Shown here: positions 6,423 through 13,633 of the stretch, piece by piece
Position numbering within the stretch: position 1 is the stretch's first letter
How the letters are laid out: each line of letters opens with the position of its first letter
Assembly (NCBI GenBank): GCA_937875295.1
Contig: CALLXS010000089.1
Coordinates: 1 to 13,633 of the forward strand
DNA length: 13,633 nucleotides
Source of the DNA: an uncultured bacterium
GTDB taxonomy: Bacteria; Bacteroidota; Ignavibacteria; Kapaibacteriales; UBA2268
Direction of reading: 5' to 3'
Notes under the pieces: generated by a model
What the model saw: the letters and a program-made list of their open reading frames with translations, nothing else
Told to the model about the DNA's origin: nothing
Database searches by the model: none
Program-made: the position numbers and the translations under genes

Positions 6423-7613
6423 TTAATCTAATTTAATTTCGCCATTTATGATTTTGTTTATTGTATCTGAATACAATATATGTTCCTCTTTCAAGATTCT
6501 TTTTTGTAAAGTTTCTGGGGAGTCTTTCGGAAGAACTTTTACTTTCCTTTGAGCAATTATTTTGCCCTTGTCGTAGTCATCATTTACTATATGGATTGTG
6601 CAACCGGATTCTTTTTCATTATTTTCAATAACAGCTTTATGCACGTTCATACCAAAATAATTATGTCCTCCATATTTAGGTAATAATGCAGGATGAATAT
6701 TTAATATTCTATTAGGAAATTGCTTTAAAATTGGACTTCCAACTTTTTTCATATATCCAGCTAAAATAATTAAATCGACCCTTGAATTTATTAACGCATT
6801 TGCAATTGCTTCATCTCTTTCATTATCATTATTAAATTGTGCAGACGAAATATGACGAACTTCAAGACCGTGACTTTTAGCTATTTTAGTGGCTTTTGAA
6901 TCTGAATTATTAGTTATTAAAATAACAGCTTCGGCAATTAAATTATTATTTACAATATTATTTAAAATTGCCTCCATATTAGAGCCAGTACCAGAAGCAA
7001 GAAATCCTAATCGCATTTTATATATATTGTTCTTAAAATCATTTGCAAAATATCGAATCGCATTTCCACGATGACTTATATTATTTTTTTCAATTTCAGA
7101 TAATTCAGCAAAAGTTTTTTTATATTTATCTGGAATAAATATTGAATCGTATCCAAAACCATTGTTTCCTTTTTCTTTATCGGTGATTTTTCCTTTGCAA
7201 ATTCCATAATAGAATTTTGTGATTTGACCATCCAAATAGCATATTACAGTTTTAAATTGAGCTGACCAATCCTTTGCGTTTGATTTTTGTAATTCAGCGA
7301 TTAATTTTTTTCTATTATTAGAATCAATGCAATCATTTCCAGCGTAGCGTGAGGAATAAACTCCAGGTAGACCATTTAAAGCTTCGACTTCGAGACCAGT
7401 ATCGTCAGCAATTACAGGTAATTTGCATTCGTTATAGAAAGCTCTAGCTTTTAATTCAGCATTATATTCAAAAGTACTACCAGTTTCATCTACATTAATA
7501 TCAATGTTTAGCTCTGATGGAGTGCATATTTCAATATTTAGATTTAATTCTGAGAATATTTCATAAAATTCTTTGATTTTGTGAGTGTTATTAGATGCTA
7601 TTAAAATTTTCAT
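6423..7613 (-). CDS. RdgB (dITP/XTP pyrophosphatase)-PurN (GAR formyltransferase) fusion
   Basis: One 396-residue ORF carries two complete enzymes. Residues 1-199 are RdgB, which hydrolyses dITP/XTP to prevent mutagenic incorporation. Its motifs are SNNTHK (7-12), catalytic D70/D71 in ADDTGLEVEALNGLPGVYSSRYAG (key residues at 69-92), GFGYD (152-156) and EKNNISHRGNA (175-185). Residues 200-396 are PurN, which formylates GAR from 10-formyl-THF in purine synthesis: GTGSN (208-212), catalytic N305 and H307 in NIHPALLPKY, and D348. The PurN start methionine M200 (codon at 7016-7014) is retained with no linker, so PurN could also be made from internal initiation. The junction is an alternating TA run; removal of one AT unit would recreate a TAA one base before ATG. 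It lies in a likely meaB operon. Confidence 0.9.
   Translation of the reverse strand: MKILIASNNTHKIKEFYEIFSELNLNIEICTPSELNIDINVDETGSTFEYNAELKARAFYNECKLPVIADDTGLEVEALNGLPGVYSSRYAGNDCIDSNNRKKLIAELQKSNAKDWSAQFKTVICYLDGQITKFYYGICKGKITDKEKGNNGFGYDSIFIPDKYKKTFAELSEIEKNNISHRGNAIRYFANDFKNNIYKMRLGFLASGTGSNMEAILNNIVNNNLIAEAVILITNNSDSKATKIAKSHGLEVRHISSAQFNNDNERDEAIANALINSRVDLIILAGYMKKVGSPILKQFPNRILNIHPALLPKYGGHNYFGMNVHKAVIENNEKESGCTIHIVNDDYDKGKIIAQRKVKVLPKDSPETLQKRILKEEHILYSDTINKIINGEIKLD
7019..7027. repeat. TA-dinucleotide run at the RdgB/PurN junction
   Basis: Nine alternating bases (TATATATAT) sit two bases upstream, in the coding sense, of the PurN methionine codon. In the coding strand the junction reads AAC AAT ATA TAT AAA ATG. 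With one AT unit fewer it would read AAC AAT ATA TAA A ATG, two separate genes with a one-base gap. The tract is short, so slippage would be rare, but its placement is exact. Confidence 0.8.
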
Positions 7614-7680
7614 TTTGAATTTTATTATTCTATTTTTGTGCTAATATTAATAAATTTTAATTAAAATAAGAAATCAATTT

Positions 7681-8799
7681 TTATTTACTATAATATGCAT
7701 TGAGTAAATCACTTACAGCTATTGTAGGAGTAATGTCTCCACTTAGAACGCGAGGTTCAACTTCTTCAATAATATTTTTAACATTATTATTATTATAGAA
7801 ATTTTGTATTAATTCTTCTTGAATTATAGAATGTACCCATTCTAGTACTTGTTGATTTCTTCTTTTTTGGAATAAATTTTTATCCTTTAGGAATGTTATA
7901 TATTCATTAATTAATTCCCATATTTTATCAATATTATAACCTGTTAGAGCTGAGCAAGTAAGCACTTTAGCCTCCCATCCTTCGGTGTAGGGTTGTAAGT
8001 AATGGATAGAATTCCGATATTGAGAAGCAGTCAGCTTTGCTCTCTGAATATTTTCTCCATCAGCTTTATTAATTACTAAGGCATCAGCTAATTCGACAGA
8101 ACCTTTTTTAATTCCTTGAAGTTCATCACCAGCTCCGGGTAGTAGTACTAATAAAAAGAAATCAACCATAGAGCGGACTGTTGTCTCGCTTTGACCAATT
8201 CCAACAGTTTCTACTAATATTACATCATATCCTGATGCTTCGGATACTAAAATTGTCTCTCTTGTTTTTCTAGAAACTCCACCTAATGTCCCTCCACTTG
8301 GAGAAGGTCTTATAAATGCATTTGGCTGACGAGATAATTTTTCCATCCTTGTTTTATCTCCTAGAATAGAGCCTTTAGTTAATTTTGAGCTTGGATCTAT
8401 TGCTAATACAGCTACTTTTAGCCCAAGGTCACATAAATATGAACCAAAATATTCTATAAATGTACTTTTTCCTGCTCCCGGTAGTCCTGTAATACCAATT
8501 CGAATAGATTTCCCAGTATGCGGTAATATTTTCTTAATAACTTTTTGTGCTAATTCTAAATGTGCTTGTGAGTTACTTTCTACCAAAGTAATTGCTTTAG
8601 AAAATATACTTAAATTGTGGTCAAGAATTCCATTTACATAGTCATCTACGCTTAATTTTGGCTTAATAATTTTGGGTGAAGTTCTTAATTTTCCTTCATA
8701 CAAGCCATCATGTCGAGATGTTATACCATTCATTACATTAGTAGTAAATTCGCTTCCACCAGTTTCTGGTACCCATTCAGGTCTATTATTTTTTTTCAT
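7681..8799 (-). CDS. meaB: MeaB/ArgK-family G3E P-loop GTPase (methylmalonyl-CoA mutase chaperone)
   Basis: MeaB gates loading and protection of the adenosylcobalamin cofactor of methylmalonyl-CoA mutase, using GTP hydrolysis; MMAA is the human counterpart. The 372-residue protein has Walker A GLPGAGKST (105-113), DPSS (135-138) with KGSILGDKTRM following, ETVGIGQSE (197-205) and the guanine-specificity NKAD (244-247). The C-terminal helices (about 300-372) are those used for dimerisation in this family. An N-terminal extension of about 45 residues precedes the conserved LSVDDYVNGIL helix; E. coli ArgK is about 330 residues. No mutase gene is in the window. It is the first gene of a - strand run, 67 nt before the RdgB-PurN gene with no terminator between, and has a well-matched candidate promoter upstream. 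Confidence 0.93.
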   Translation of the reverse strand: MKKNNRPEWVPETGGSEFTTNVMNGITSRHDGLYEGKLRTSPKIIKPKLSVDDYVNGILDHNLSIFSKAITLVESNSQAHLELAQKVIKKILPHTGKSIRIGITGLPGAGKSTFIEYFGSYLCDLGLKVAVLAIDPSSKLTKGSILGDKTRMEKLSRQPNAFIRPSPSGGTLGGVSRKTRETILVSEASGYDVILVETVGIGQSETTVRSMVDFFLLVLLPGAGDELQGIKKGSVELADALVINKADGENIQRAKLTASQYRNSIHYLQPYTEGWEAKVLTCSALTGYNIDKIWELINEYITFLKDKNLFQKRRNQQVLEWVHSIIQEELIQNFYNNNNVKNIIEEVEPRVLSGDITPTIAVSDLLNAYYSK

Positions 8800-9120
8800 A
8801 TTATTAAGAAGAATTTATTGATTATTTAATAATAATTTATTAAACATTAACAAGTTGATTAAATTCAGGGAATAAAATAATAAAAAATAACGTATTTTTG
8901 TATTTTGTTAATTATTCGATGAAGATAATAAATTTGTCATCTAAAAATACGAACTAATACTAATTTTATTACAAAAGTATTATTAACATAAAATTAACTA
9001 CAAATTATTTAAGAATAAATATATAAATTTTGTAACTTTAATAATATTAATGTGTCTATACTTAAATAACAAAAAATAAATAGATATAATTAAATAAATA
9101 TAAATAAATTGGAGATTTTA
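8800..9120. other. Divergent intergenic region between meaB and the exported protease gene
   Basis: These 321 bases are extremely AT-rich and hold only trivial reading frames, the longest noticed being 12 codons from ATG 8919. They contain the candidate meaB promoter. On the + strand there is a TATTTTTG box at 8893-8900 and an imperfect TAAATTTTG at 9024-9032; the latter lies about 90 nt before the protease gene and could serve it. I see no clear operator, hairpin or RNA gene. Confidence 0.6.
8972..9004 (-). promoter_or_regulatory. Candidate promoter of the meaB operon (TTTG-N21-TAnnTTTG)
   Basis: On the - strand TTTG (9004-9001) is followed after 21 nt by TACTTTTG (8979-8972). Both boxes and the spacing agree with the Bacteroidota primary-sigma consensus, making this the best promoter match in the window. 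It would give a leader of about 165 nt before the meaB ATG, which is rather long. Confidence 0.45.
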
Positions 9121-10959
9121 ATGAATTTAAAACAAATTATTTGTGCTATAACTTTAATAATAGCTACAGCACAGTTTTCTTTCTCTCTTGATATTAAAAG
9201 AGATGCAAAATTAGATGAAGTGATGTTTGAGCTAAAAAGCATCAAAACAGGTTCTTCTGAAAATATCCAAACTGGACGAGAACTCACACACCTGTTAGAT
9301 TATGCATATAAAAATTATAACTTATTATCATCTGATGACAAAAAGATTTTAAGCTTATATAAAATAGATGAAAATGAATTTGACGTAACTTACATAACTC
9401 CTGATGATAATTTTAAAATTTATTTCAAATCTGAAGGTATCGATGCAGTAGAATGGATTGATAATGATGGAAATGGATATGTCGATCTAATTGAGATGTA
9501 TGGTAGAGCCTTTATGTATGCTTTAGAAAAATATCAAGAATTTGGTTTTAAAAAACCATATTCAAATGATTATAAGTATTATAAAGTATATGTTGCAAGT
9601 AGTTCTTGTGGTGAAAATGTGTTAGGATATAATGCTTTAGTAGATTATACTTCTTCTGGTGCAAGTGGTTCATATACAGTTTTAAGATCAGATTATTCTA
9701 ATTTCGCTTGGGGCAAACCTGTTGGTTATGGTGATTCACTTTTAGCAAAAATAACAATAGCTCATGAATATTTTCATGGTGTGCAGAGATCGTATTCAAA
9801 TTCAAATATGAATATGTTTATTATGGAAGGTGGAGCAGTTTGGTCTGAACAGTTTGTTTATCCTGGCGAATTAGATCCACTTAATTATGTGCAAAATTTC
9901 TTGTTAAGATCTAATATCGGTATAAATTATAACCCACAAACTGAATATAATCCTTCTGGTACTTCTAAAGCTGGAAGCTATTATTTATACCCATATGGTT
10001 CATGGTCTTATTACAAGTATTTAACCGATTTATATGGAAATGAAATTATAAAGGAATTATACAATTTATTAATTACAGAAGATGAAATAAAAGCATTTAA
10101 TAAAACCCTTGAAAAATATAATACAAATTATGCGGAAACAGTAAAAAATTTCTATACTACTTGTATTACATTTAATAACGATATAAATAAAAAACCTTAT
10201 TATTTCTCAATGGGTGAATATTTTAATAATGGTGGATATAGTTCTCCAAGAATCTTACCTACAATTGCTAAAAATTTGGGTGATCTTGATGAAATTACTG
10301 TTAGTAATTTAAATGATATCAGTGATAAAAATAAATCAATCTTAAATAGATTAGCAACTCACTATATTAGGTTTAATGATAAATTAAGTGGAAAATATAA
10401 ACTTATGCCACATAAAGCTACAGATGACTTATCTTTGATAGTGTGCCAATACAAGACAAAACCTAACGATAAAAGTGGAACAGATTTTAAGATATATGAA
10501 ATTAAAGCAGCTGGAGAACCAGCAGAATTAGATGTCCCTCACAGCCCAGGATATGATAATACTATTATCATGATATTTAATAATTCTACTAAAAATGTAC
10601 CGTCAGAAACTGGCTGGAATGAGAGTGTAAATTCTGCATATTATAATTTAACTTATACTGCAAATAAATCTTCAGTAGAAGATTATAATATAAATTCTAA
10701 TAACTCATTTAGTATAAGTAAAATATTTCCTACTCCAGCAAATGATAAAATAACTTTACAATTTAATACTATTACACCTGAAGATTTATTTATTAATATC
10801 TATGATAATGTAGGTAGATTGATAAAATCAAATAAATTTTTATCTTCTATCGGTGGCAACAGCTTAAATATTGGTCTAGATGATTTAAATGCTGGAAATT
10901 ATATTATTGAACTAAAAAATAATATAAAATCTGAAAAAATTAGTTTCATTAAACAATAA
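9121..10959 (+). CDS. T9SS-exported putative metalloprotease (MXAN_6640-like)
   Basis: The 612-residue protein appears to be a secreted zinc peptidase. A Sec signal peptide occupies about residues 1-23. A DxDGNGYVD segment (about 114-122) resembles a calcium-binding loop. The zinc site HEYFH (215-219) sits in a helix, and MEGGAVWSE about 17 residues later supplies a likely third ligand, E236. This arrangement recalls the MXAN_6640 family of putative metalloproteases. The last 80 residues are a T9SS type A sorting domain: FPTPANDKITLQF, YDNVGRLI, LNAGNYIIEL and a final KISFIKQ. The cargo is therefore carried across the outer membrane and cleaved or anchored at the surface. ATG 9121 is chosen because GGAG (9111-9114) lies 6 nt upstream; an in-frame TTG at 9109 would overlap that site. 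The next gene follows after 21 nt. Confidence 0.82.
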   Translation: MNLKQIICAITLIIATAQFSFSLDIKRDAKLDEVMFELKSIKTGSSENIQTGRELTHLLDYAYKNYNLLSSDDKKILSLYKIDENEFDVTYITPDDNFKIYFKSEGIDAVEWIDNDGNGYVDLIEMYGRAFMYALEKYQEFGFKKPYSNDYKYYKVYVASSSCGENVLGYNALVDYTSSGASGSYTVLRSDYSNFAWGKPVGYGDSLLAKITIAHEYFHGVQRSYSNSNMNMFIMEGGAVWSEQFVYPGELDPLNYVQNFLLRSNIGINYNPQTEYNPSGTSKAGSYYLYPYGSWSYYKYLTDLYGNEIIKELYNLLITEDEIKAFNKTLEKYNTNYAETVKNFYTTCITFNNDINKKPYYFSMGEYFNNGGYSSPRILPTIAKNLGDLDEITVSNLNDISDKNKSILNRLATHYIRFNDKLSGKYKLMPHKATDDLSLIVCQYKTKPNDKSGTDFKIYEIKAAGEPAELDVPHSPGYDNTIIMIFNNSTKNVPSETGWNESVNSAYYNLTYTANKSSVEDYNINSNNSFSISKIFPTPANDKITLQFNTITPEDLFINIYDNVGRLIKSNKFLSSIGGNSLNIGLDDLNAGNYIIELKNNIKSEKISFIKQ

Positions 10960-10980
10960 TTCTTGATTAATTAATTTAAT

Positions 10981-11469
10981 ATGAAAAAAATAATTATTAG
11001 TTGCTTAGTTTTATTAAGCATTATCTCCGTAGGCTGTTCATCTTGCAAAGATAAGAATGAAAACAATATACCTATTGAGGTAGCCAAAAATATAAATATT
11101 GAACTTACTAAATCTGAATGCTTTGGGAAATGTCCTGCTTTTACTTTGGTTTATGCAAATGGTATAATTAAACTTAATGCAATAAACAATATGAAAAAGC
11201 AAGGTATCTTTACTATTAAACTTTCTGATAATGAAATTAAAGATTTTTATAAGTATATAATGGAGACAGAGGTTTTAAACGATTCGAAGGAAGAATCATA
11301 TGATCAAACGATTACTGATTTGCCATATTCCAAAATGTTAATTAGATTAAATGAAAAATTTAAAGAAATTAATTATAGATTGAAGCCTCCTAAATCAATT
11401 ACTAAAGTTGATGAATTATTTATGAAAATCATTGACGAAACCGAAAGATATGAGTTAAGAGAAGATTAA
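10981..11469 (+). CDS. DUF6438-like lipoprotein
   Basis: The 162-residue protein has an SPII signal with lipobox SVGC and lipidated C19, followed by a charged Asn-rich spacer. The domain from about residue 38 begins IELTKSECFGKCPAFTLVYANG. The CFGxCP pair (C47, C51), followed by a strand, a glycine turn and a later G-x-F/T strand, is the signature I associate with DUF6438, a domain of unknown function common in Bacteroidota lipoproteins. The two cysteines may form a disulfide in the periplasm. It starts 21 nt after the exported protease gene with no terminator between and ends at a strong terminator, so the two are probably one transcription unit. Function is unknown; inhibitor or surface partner of the protease is only a guess. 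Confidence 0.75.
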   Translation: MKKIIISCLVLLSIISVGCSSCKDKNENNIPIEVAKNINIELTKSECFGKCPAFTLVYANGIIKLNAINNMKKQGIFTIKLSDNEIKDFYKYIMETEVLNDSKEESYDQTITDLPYSKMLIRLNEKFKEINYRLKPPKSITKVDELFMKIIDETERYELRED

Positions 11470-11483
11470 TATTTTATTCACAG

Positions 11484-11529
11484 AAAAAAACGAATTACAT
11501 TATTTAGTGATTCGTTTTTTTTTTATTTT
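11484..11529 (+). terminator. Strong Rho-independent terminator of the protease-lipoprotein unit
   Basis: The arms cgaattac (11491-11498) and gtgattcg (11507-11514) pair over 8 bp with one G-U and an 8-nt loop. They are extended by a run of A residues (11484-11490) pairing with the T run from 11515. T-rich sequence continues past 11530. It lies 21 nt after the lipoprotein stop codon. Confidence 0.85.
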
Positions 11530-11550
11530 TTTTTAATAATAGAATTTAAT

Positions 11551-11558
11551 TAATTTTG
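11551..11558 (+). promoter_or_regulatory. Possible -7 box for the substrate-binding protein gene
   Basis: TAATTTTG matches TAnnTTTG, lies just downstream of the preceding terminator, and would give a leader of about 35 nt to ATG 11601. No TTTG sits at the -33 position, where the sequence is only T-rich. The in-frame TTG at 11556 falls inside this box, which argues against its being the start codon. Confidence 0.35.
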
Positions 11559-11600
11559 CTTACTATTTTAAATGAAATGAATATAACAAAGGTATTGATA

Positions 11601-12830
11601 ATGAATTATAAAAAAGTACTTATTGTAGCTTTTGCTTTAATTTTCTTATTTTCCTGTGGAAAGAATGATAAATCTCCAATTAATGGTGAAACGATTACAT
11701 TTTGGCATTTCTGGAGTGAACCATCTCAAAAACAAGCTGTGATGGAGTTAATTGAACAATTTGAAAAAGAAAATAATTGTATAGTTAATACTACAGAATT
11801 AAGTTGGAATGATGGTCAAGTAAAGTTATTCGCAGCATTTAATTCGAATACAGCACCAGATGTATTGGATTTAGGATCAGATTGGATAGCTCAATTTTCA
11901 TCAAAAGATGTATTACAGGAATTGAACGGTAAAAATTTTGAGATAAATAAATTCGAAAGTAATTTTATAGAACCCGGCAAATGGAATAATAAACTTTATG
12001 CTGTGCCTTGGGTTGTAAATTCAAGGGTAATTTTTTATAACAAAGAATTATTTAAAAAAGCGGGATTATCATCTGATGCACCAAAAACAGTTGATGAAAT
12101 ATATCAAATTGCTGAGAAAATAAATGCAAATGGAAATAATGTATATGGGTTCGGAGTAAATGGCTCTGATCCACATAGATTATATAAAAAAATATTACCA
12201 TTTATATGGACTTATGGCGGAAAATTACTTGATAGTAATGGAATAGTTAAATTAGATTTTCCTGAGAATGTAAAAGCTGTTGAAATGTATAAGAAATTAT
12301 CTCAAGTAGGAATAATTGAAACTCAAAAGAAACTTGATGATATGTTTGCACGTGGTGAAATCGGTATTTGGATAAGTGGTTCTTGGTTAATTGAGAAAAT
12401 TAAAGCAATTAATCCATTTCTGGATTATAATGTAGCTCTTTTCCCCGGTCTGACTAATGAAGCTCCCGGTATTTCTTTTGCAGGAGCAGAATATTTAGCA
12501 ATAAATAAATCAACAAATAATAGGGTATTAGCAGAGAAATTTGTAAAATTTATGACTAATGGCGAAAACGCTTTAAAACTTTGTAAATCAATTAAGGAAG
12601 CAGGATTTCCAGCAGACAAAAATTATCATAATAATAATTATTTCCAAACTTTACCTTTTATGCCAATTTTTGCTGAACAACTTAAATATTCTAAGCTTAC
12701 TCCTGTGCATCCTAAATGGTTAGATATTGAGACAATATTAGAAAATGCAGTAGTAGAAGTGCTATATGGTAAAAAAGGTTCATACGATGCACTTTCTCAA
12801 AAAATTAGTGATGACGAGGTAAACTTATAA
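11601..12830 (+). CDS. ABC-transporter substrate-binding lipoprotein, sugar type (SBP family 1)
   Basis: This extracytoplasmic receptor captures a solute, probably a sugar or oligosaccharide, and delivers it to an ABC permease. The 409-residue mature-size protein starts with an SPII signal (MNYKKVLIVAFALIFLFSC, lipidated C19). It is followed by a two-lobed periplasmic binding fold: ITFWHFWSEPSQK at the N-lobe start, DVLDLGSDWIAQF, YAVPWVVNSRVIFYNKELF, then GEIGIWISGSW and LAINKSTNN in the later lobe. These are typical of the MalE/UgpB-like family 1. ATG 11601 is preferred to upstream in-frame TTG 11556 or ATG 11577 because AAAGG (11588-11592) lies 8 nt upstream and the signal peptide then has normal length. 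No permease or ATPase gene is adjacent, so it is an orphan here. It converges on a sugar-kinase-like gene. Confidence 0.87.
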   Translation: MNYKKVLIVAFALIFLFSCGKNDKSPINGETITFWHFWSEPSQKQAVMELIEQFEKENNCIVNTTELSWNDGQVKLFAAFNSNTAPDVLDLGSDWIAQFSSKDVLQELNGKNFEINKFESNFIEPGKWNNKLYAVPWVVNSRVIFYNKELFKKAGLSSDAPKTVDEIYQIAEKINANGNNVYGFGVNGSDPHRLYKKILPFIWTYGGKLLDSNGIVKLDFPENVKAVEMYKKLSQVGIIETQKKLDDMFARGEIGIWISGSWLIEKIKAINPFLDYNVALFPGLTNEAPGISFAGAEYLAINKSTNNRVLAEKFVKFMTNGENALKLCKSIKEAGFPADKNYHNNNYFQTLPFMPIFAEQLKYSKLTPVHPKWLDIETILENAVVEVLYGKKGSYDALSQKISDDEVNL

Positions 12831-12859
12831 TTTAAAATTAGTCTTCTTCGTAAAAAAAT

Positions 12860-12888
12860 AATCCCTATATTTTAAAGATATAGGGATT
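12860..12888. terminator. Bidirectional terminator between converging genes
   Basis: A perfect 11-bp stem (12860-12870 with 12878-12888) encloses a 7-nt loop. On the - strand it is followed by a run of seven T residues (complement of 12852-12858), and on the + strand by a T-rich stretch. It lies 30 nt past the binding-protein stop and 28 nt past the kinase-like stop, so it can serve both genes. Confidence 0.8.
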
Positions 12889-12915
12889 GTTTAATTTTAA
12901 ATTTAATTTTATAAA

Positions 12916-13633
12916 TTAAATATCATAGCTTTCTTCAATTAATCTCATTCCAATTGTTTTTGCTCCATCTAAAGCTGAGCCAATAGGTTCTATTCTGTTG
13001 AATTTCTTGTGGTTAGCAATTCGTTCGAATAGCAGTTTTGCTAAAAGTGTATTATTTTCAATTATACCACCCATTAAGGCAACATTTACAGATTTGTGAG
13101 TATCTTCTTTAGTTAATGCTTCTAATATTTCCATTAAATGAAATGCTGATCTATTAATAATTTCTAAACATACCTTATCATTTTCTTCTGCACATTGCAT
13201 TACAAGTGGAGTAAGCATATGGTATTGGAAACTACTTTCAGCATATGCTTTTACAATAGAACGTGGATTCTCTAAATCAATATTTGGAAAGCTATCAGCA
13301 AAAAGTTGTGTCAGTTTAGTTTGGTTTCCTCTTCCATCAATTGAGCGAACTATTGCTGTGAGTCCTTCCTTACCAATCCATGCGCCACTACCTTCGTCGT
13401 CTAATTCAATTCCCCAACCACCACATCTTGTAATTTTCTTACCATTTTTAAATAATCCGATTGAGCCAGTACCAACAATCATGACAATTCCATTTCTACC
13501 TGCTAATGCCCCTTCGAGAGCTAATTCAGCATCAGAAATAACAATTAAATCATTTAGAGTAATTTTTTGACCTCTTGCTAGTGTTTTCATTAAATGTGTA
13601 GATCGCATTTTTTCTTCTTCAAGCCATACTCCT
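12916..13633 (-). CDS. BadF/BadG/BcrA/BcrD-type ATPase, N-acetylglucosamine-kinase-like (partial)
   Basis: This is the C-terminal part of an actin-like (ASKHA) ATPase or sugar kinase. The frame stays open through the right window edge, reading GVWLEEEK before the first internal ATG at 13608, so the gene starts outside. About 238 residues are present. Visible motifs are SDAELALEGALAG, the phosphate-2 loop VGTGSIG, GGWGIELDDEGSGAWIGKEGL and the late adenosine-binding MGGI. The missing 80 or so residues should carry the DGGxTxT phosphate-1 motif. In this family GGWGxxLxDEGSG occurs in GlcNAc/GlcN-type kinases. The activators of 2-hydroxyacyl-CoA dehydratases carry an iron-sulfur cysteine pair, which I do not see here. 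A sugar kinase is therefore the better guess. It converges on the sugar-binding lipoprotein gene. Confidence 0.8.
   Translation of the reverse strand, partial: GVWLEEEKMRSTHLMKTLARGQKITLNDLIVISDAELALEGALAGRNGIVMIVGTGSIGLFKNGKKITRCGGWGIELDDEGSGAWIGKEGLTAIVRSIDGRGNQTKLTQLFADSFPNIDLENPRSIVKAYAESSFQYHMLTPLVMQCAEENDKVCLEIINRSAFHLMEILEALTKEDTHKSVNVALMGGIIENNTLLAKLLFERIANHKKFNRIEPIGSALDGAKTIGMRLIEESYDI

Noticed and set aside
6889..7074. 61-codon + strand frame opposite the RdgB-PurN junction
   Set aside because: It is antisense to the conserved end of RdgB and start of PurN, and the peptide has no domain-like features.
9109..9120. TTG start at 9109 for the exported protease
   Set aside because: It overlaps the GGAG ribosome site that serves ATG 9121, and the signal peptide reads normally from 9121.
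11556..11600. TTG 11556 or ATG 11577 as start of the substrate-binding protein
   Set aside because: Both give an abnormally long polar lead before the lipoprotein signal; ATG 11601 has a well-spaced AAAGG and a standard signal length. TTG 11556 also falls in a promoter-like box.
13358..13570. 70-codon proline/serine-rich + strand frame opposite the kinase-like gene
   Set aside because: It is the complement of conserved glycine-rich motifs (GTGS, GGWG), which produces a spurious proline-rich frame.
1..13633. Defence island, biosynthetic cluster or other novel multi-gene system
   Set aside because: The genes are mostly independent housekeeping functions in mixed orientation, and no effector, toxin, nuclease or mobile module pairing was found.

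Overview
The window is very AT-rich bacterial chromosome with short intergenic gaps. It most likely comes from the Bacteroidota/Chlorobiota (FCB) group. The lineage evidence is a C-terminal type IX secretion (T9SS) sorting domain, a Bacteroidota-style LptE lipoprotein, several lipoproteins with short SPII signals, and candidate promoters of the TTTG / TAnnTTTG type. The species is not determinable from the sequence. I see no tRNA, rRNA, CRISPR array, intact insertion sequence or phage module.

Layout. Positions 1-69 are the 3' tail of an unidentified + strand gene, followed by a hairpin terminator. asnS (162-1514, +) has its own terminator. A gene-free gap follows (1515-1825) holding a possible decayed transposase scrap and a perfect 34-bp palindrome. 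On the - strand come tyrosine phenol-lyase (1826-3208) and an LptE-like lipoprotein (3396-3890). mutL (4063-6045, +) diverges from lptE. Its conserved N-terminus extends far upstream of the first in-frame ATG of the open frame, and no NTG codon is available, so it begins at ATT or lies behind an in-frame TAA.

Next is a probable - strand operon: meaB (8799-7681), a single ORF joining RdgB and PurN (7613-6423), and a small secreted carboxypeptidase-regulatory-like protein (6410-6042) whose stop codon overlaps that of mutL. Divergent from meaB are a T9SS-exported putative metalloprotease (9121-10959, +) and a DUF6438-like lipoprotein (10981-11469, +), closed by a strong terminator. A lone sugar-type ABC substrate-binding lipoprotein (11601-12830, +) converges on a BadF/BcrA-type ATPase or sugar kinase (12916 to the window edge, -) across a bidirectional terminator.

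Most genes are housekeeping: translation, mismatch repair, nucleotide sanitation, purine synthesis, B12-mutase chaperone, LPS transport. No dedicated novel system is evident. The points most worth checking are the mutL start, the zero-linker RdgB-PurN fusion whose junction is an AT-dinucleotide run, the authentic tyrosine phenol-lyase, and the exported protease with its lipoprotein neighbour.
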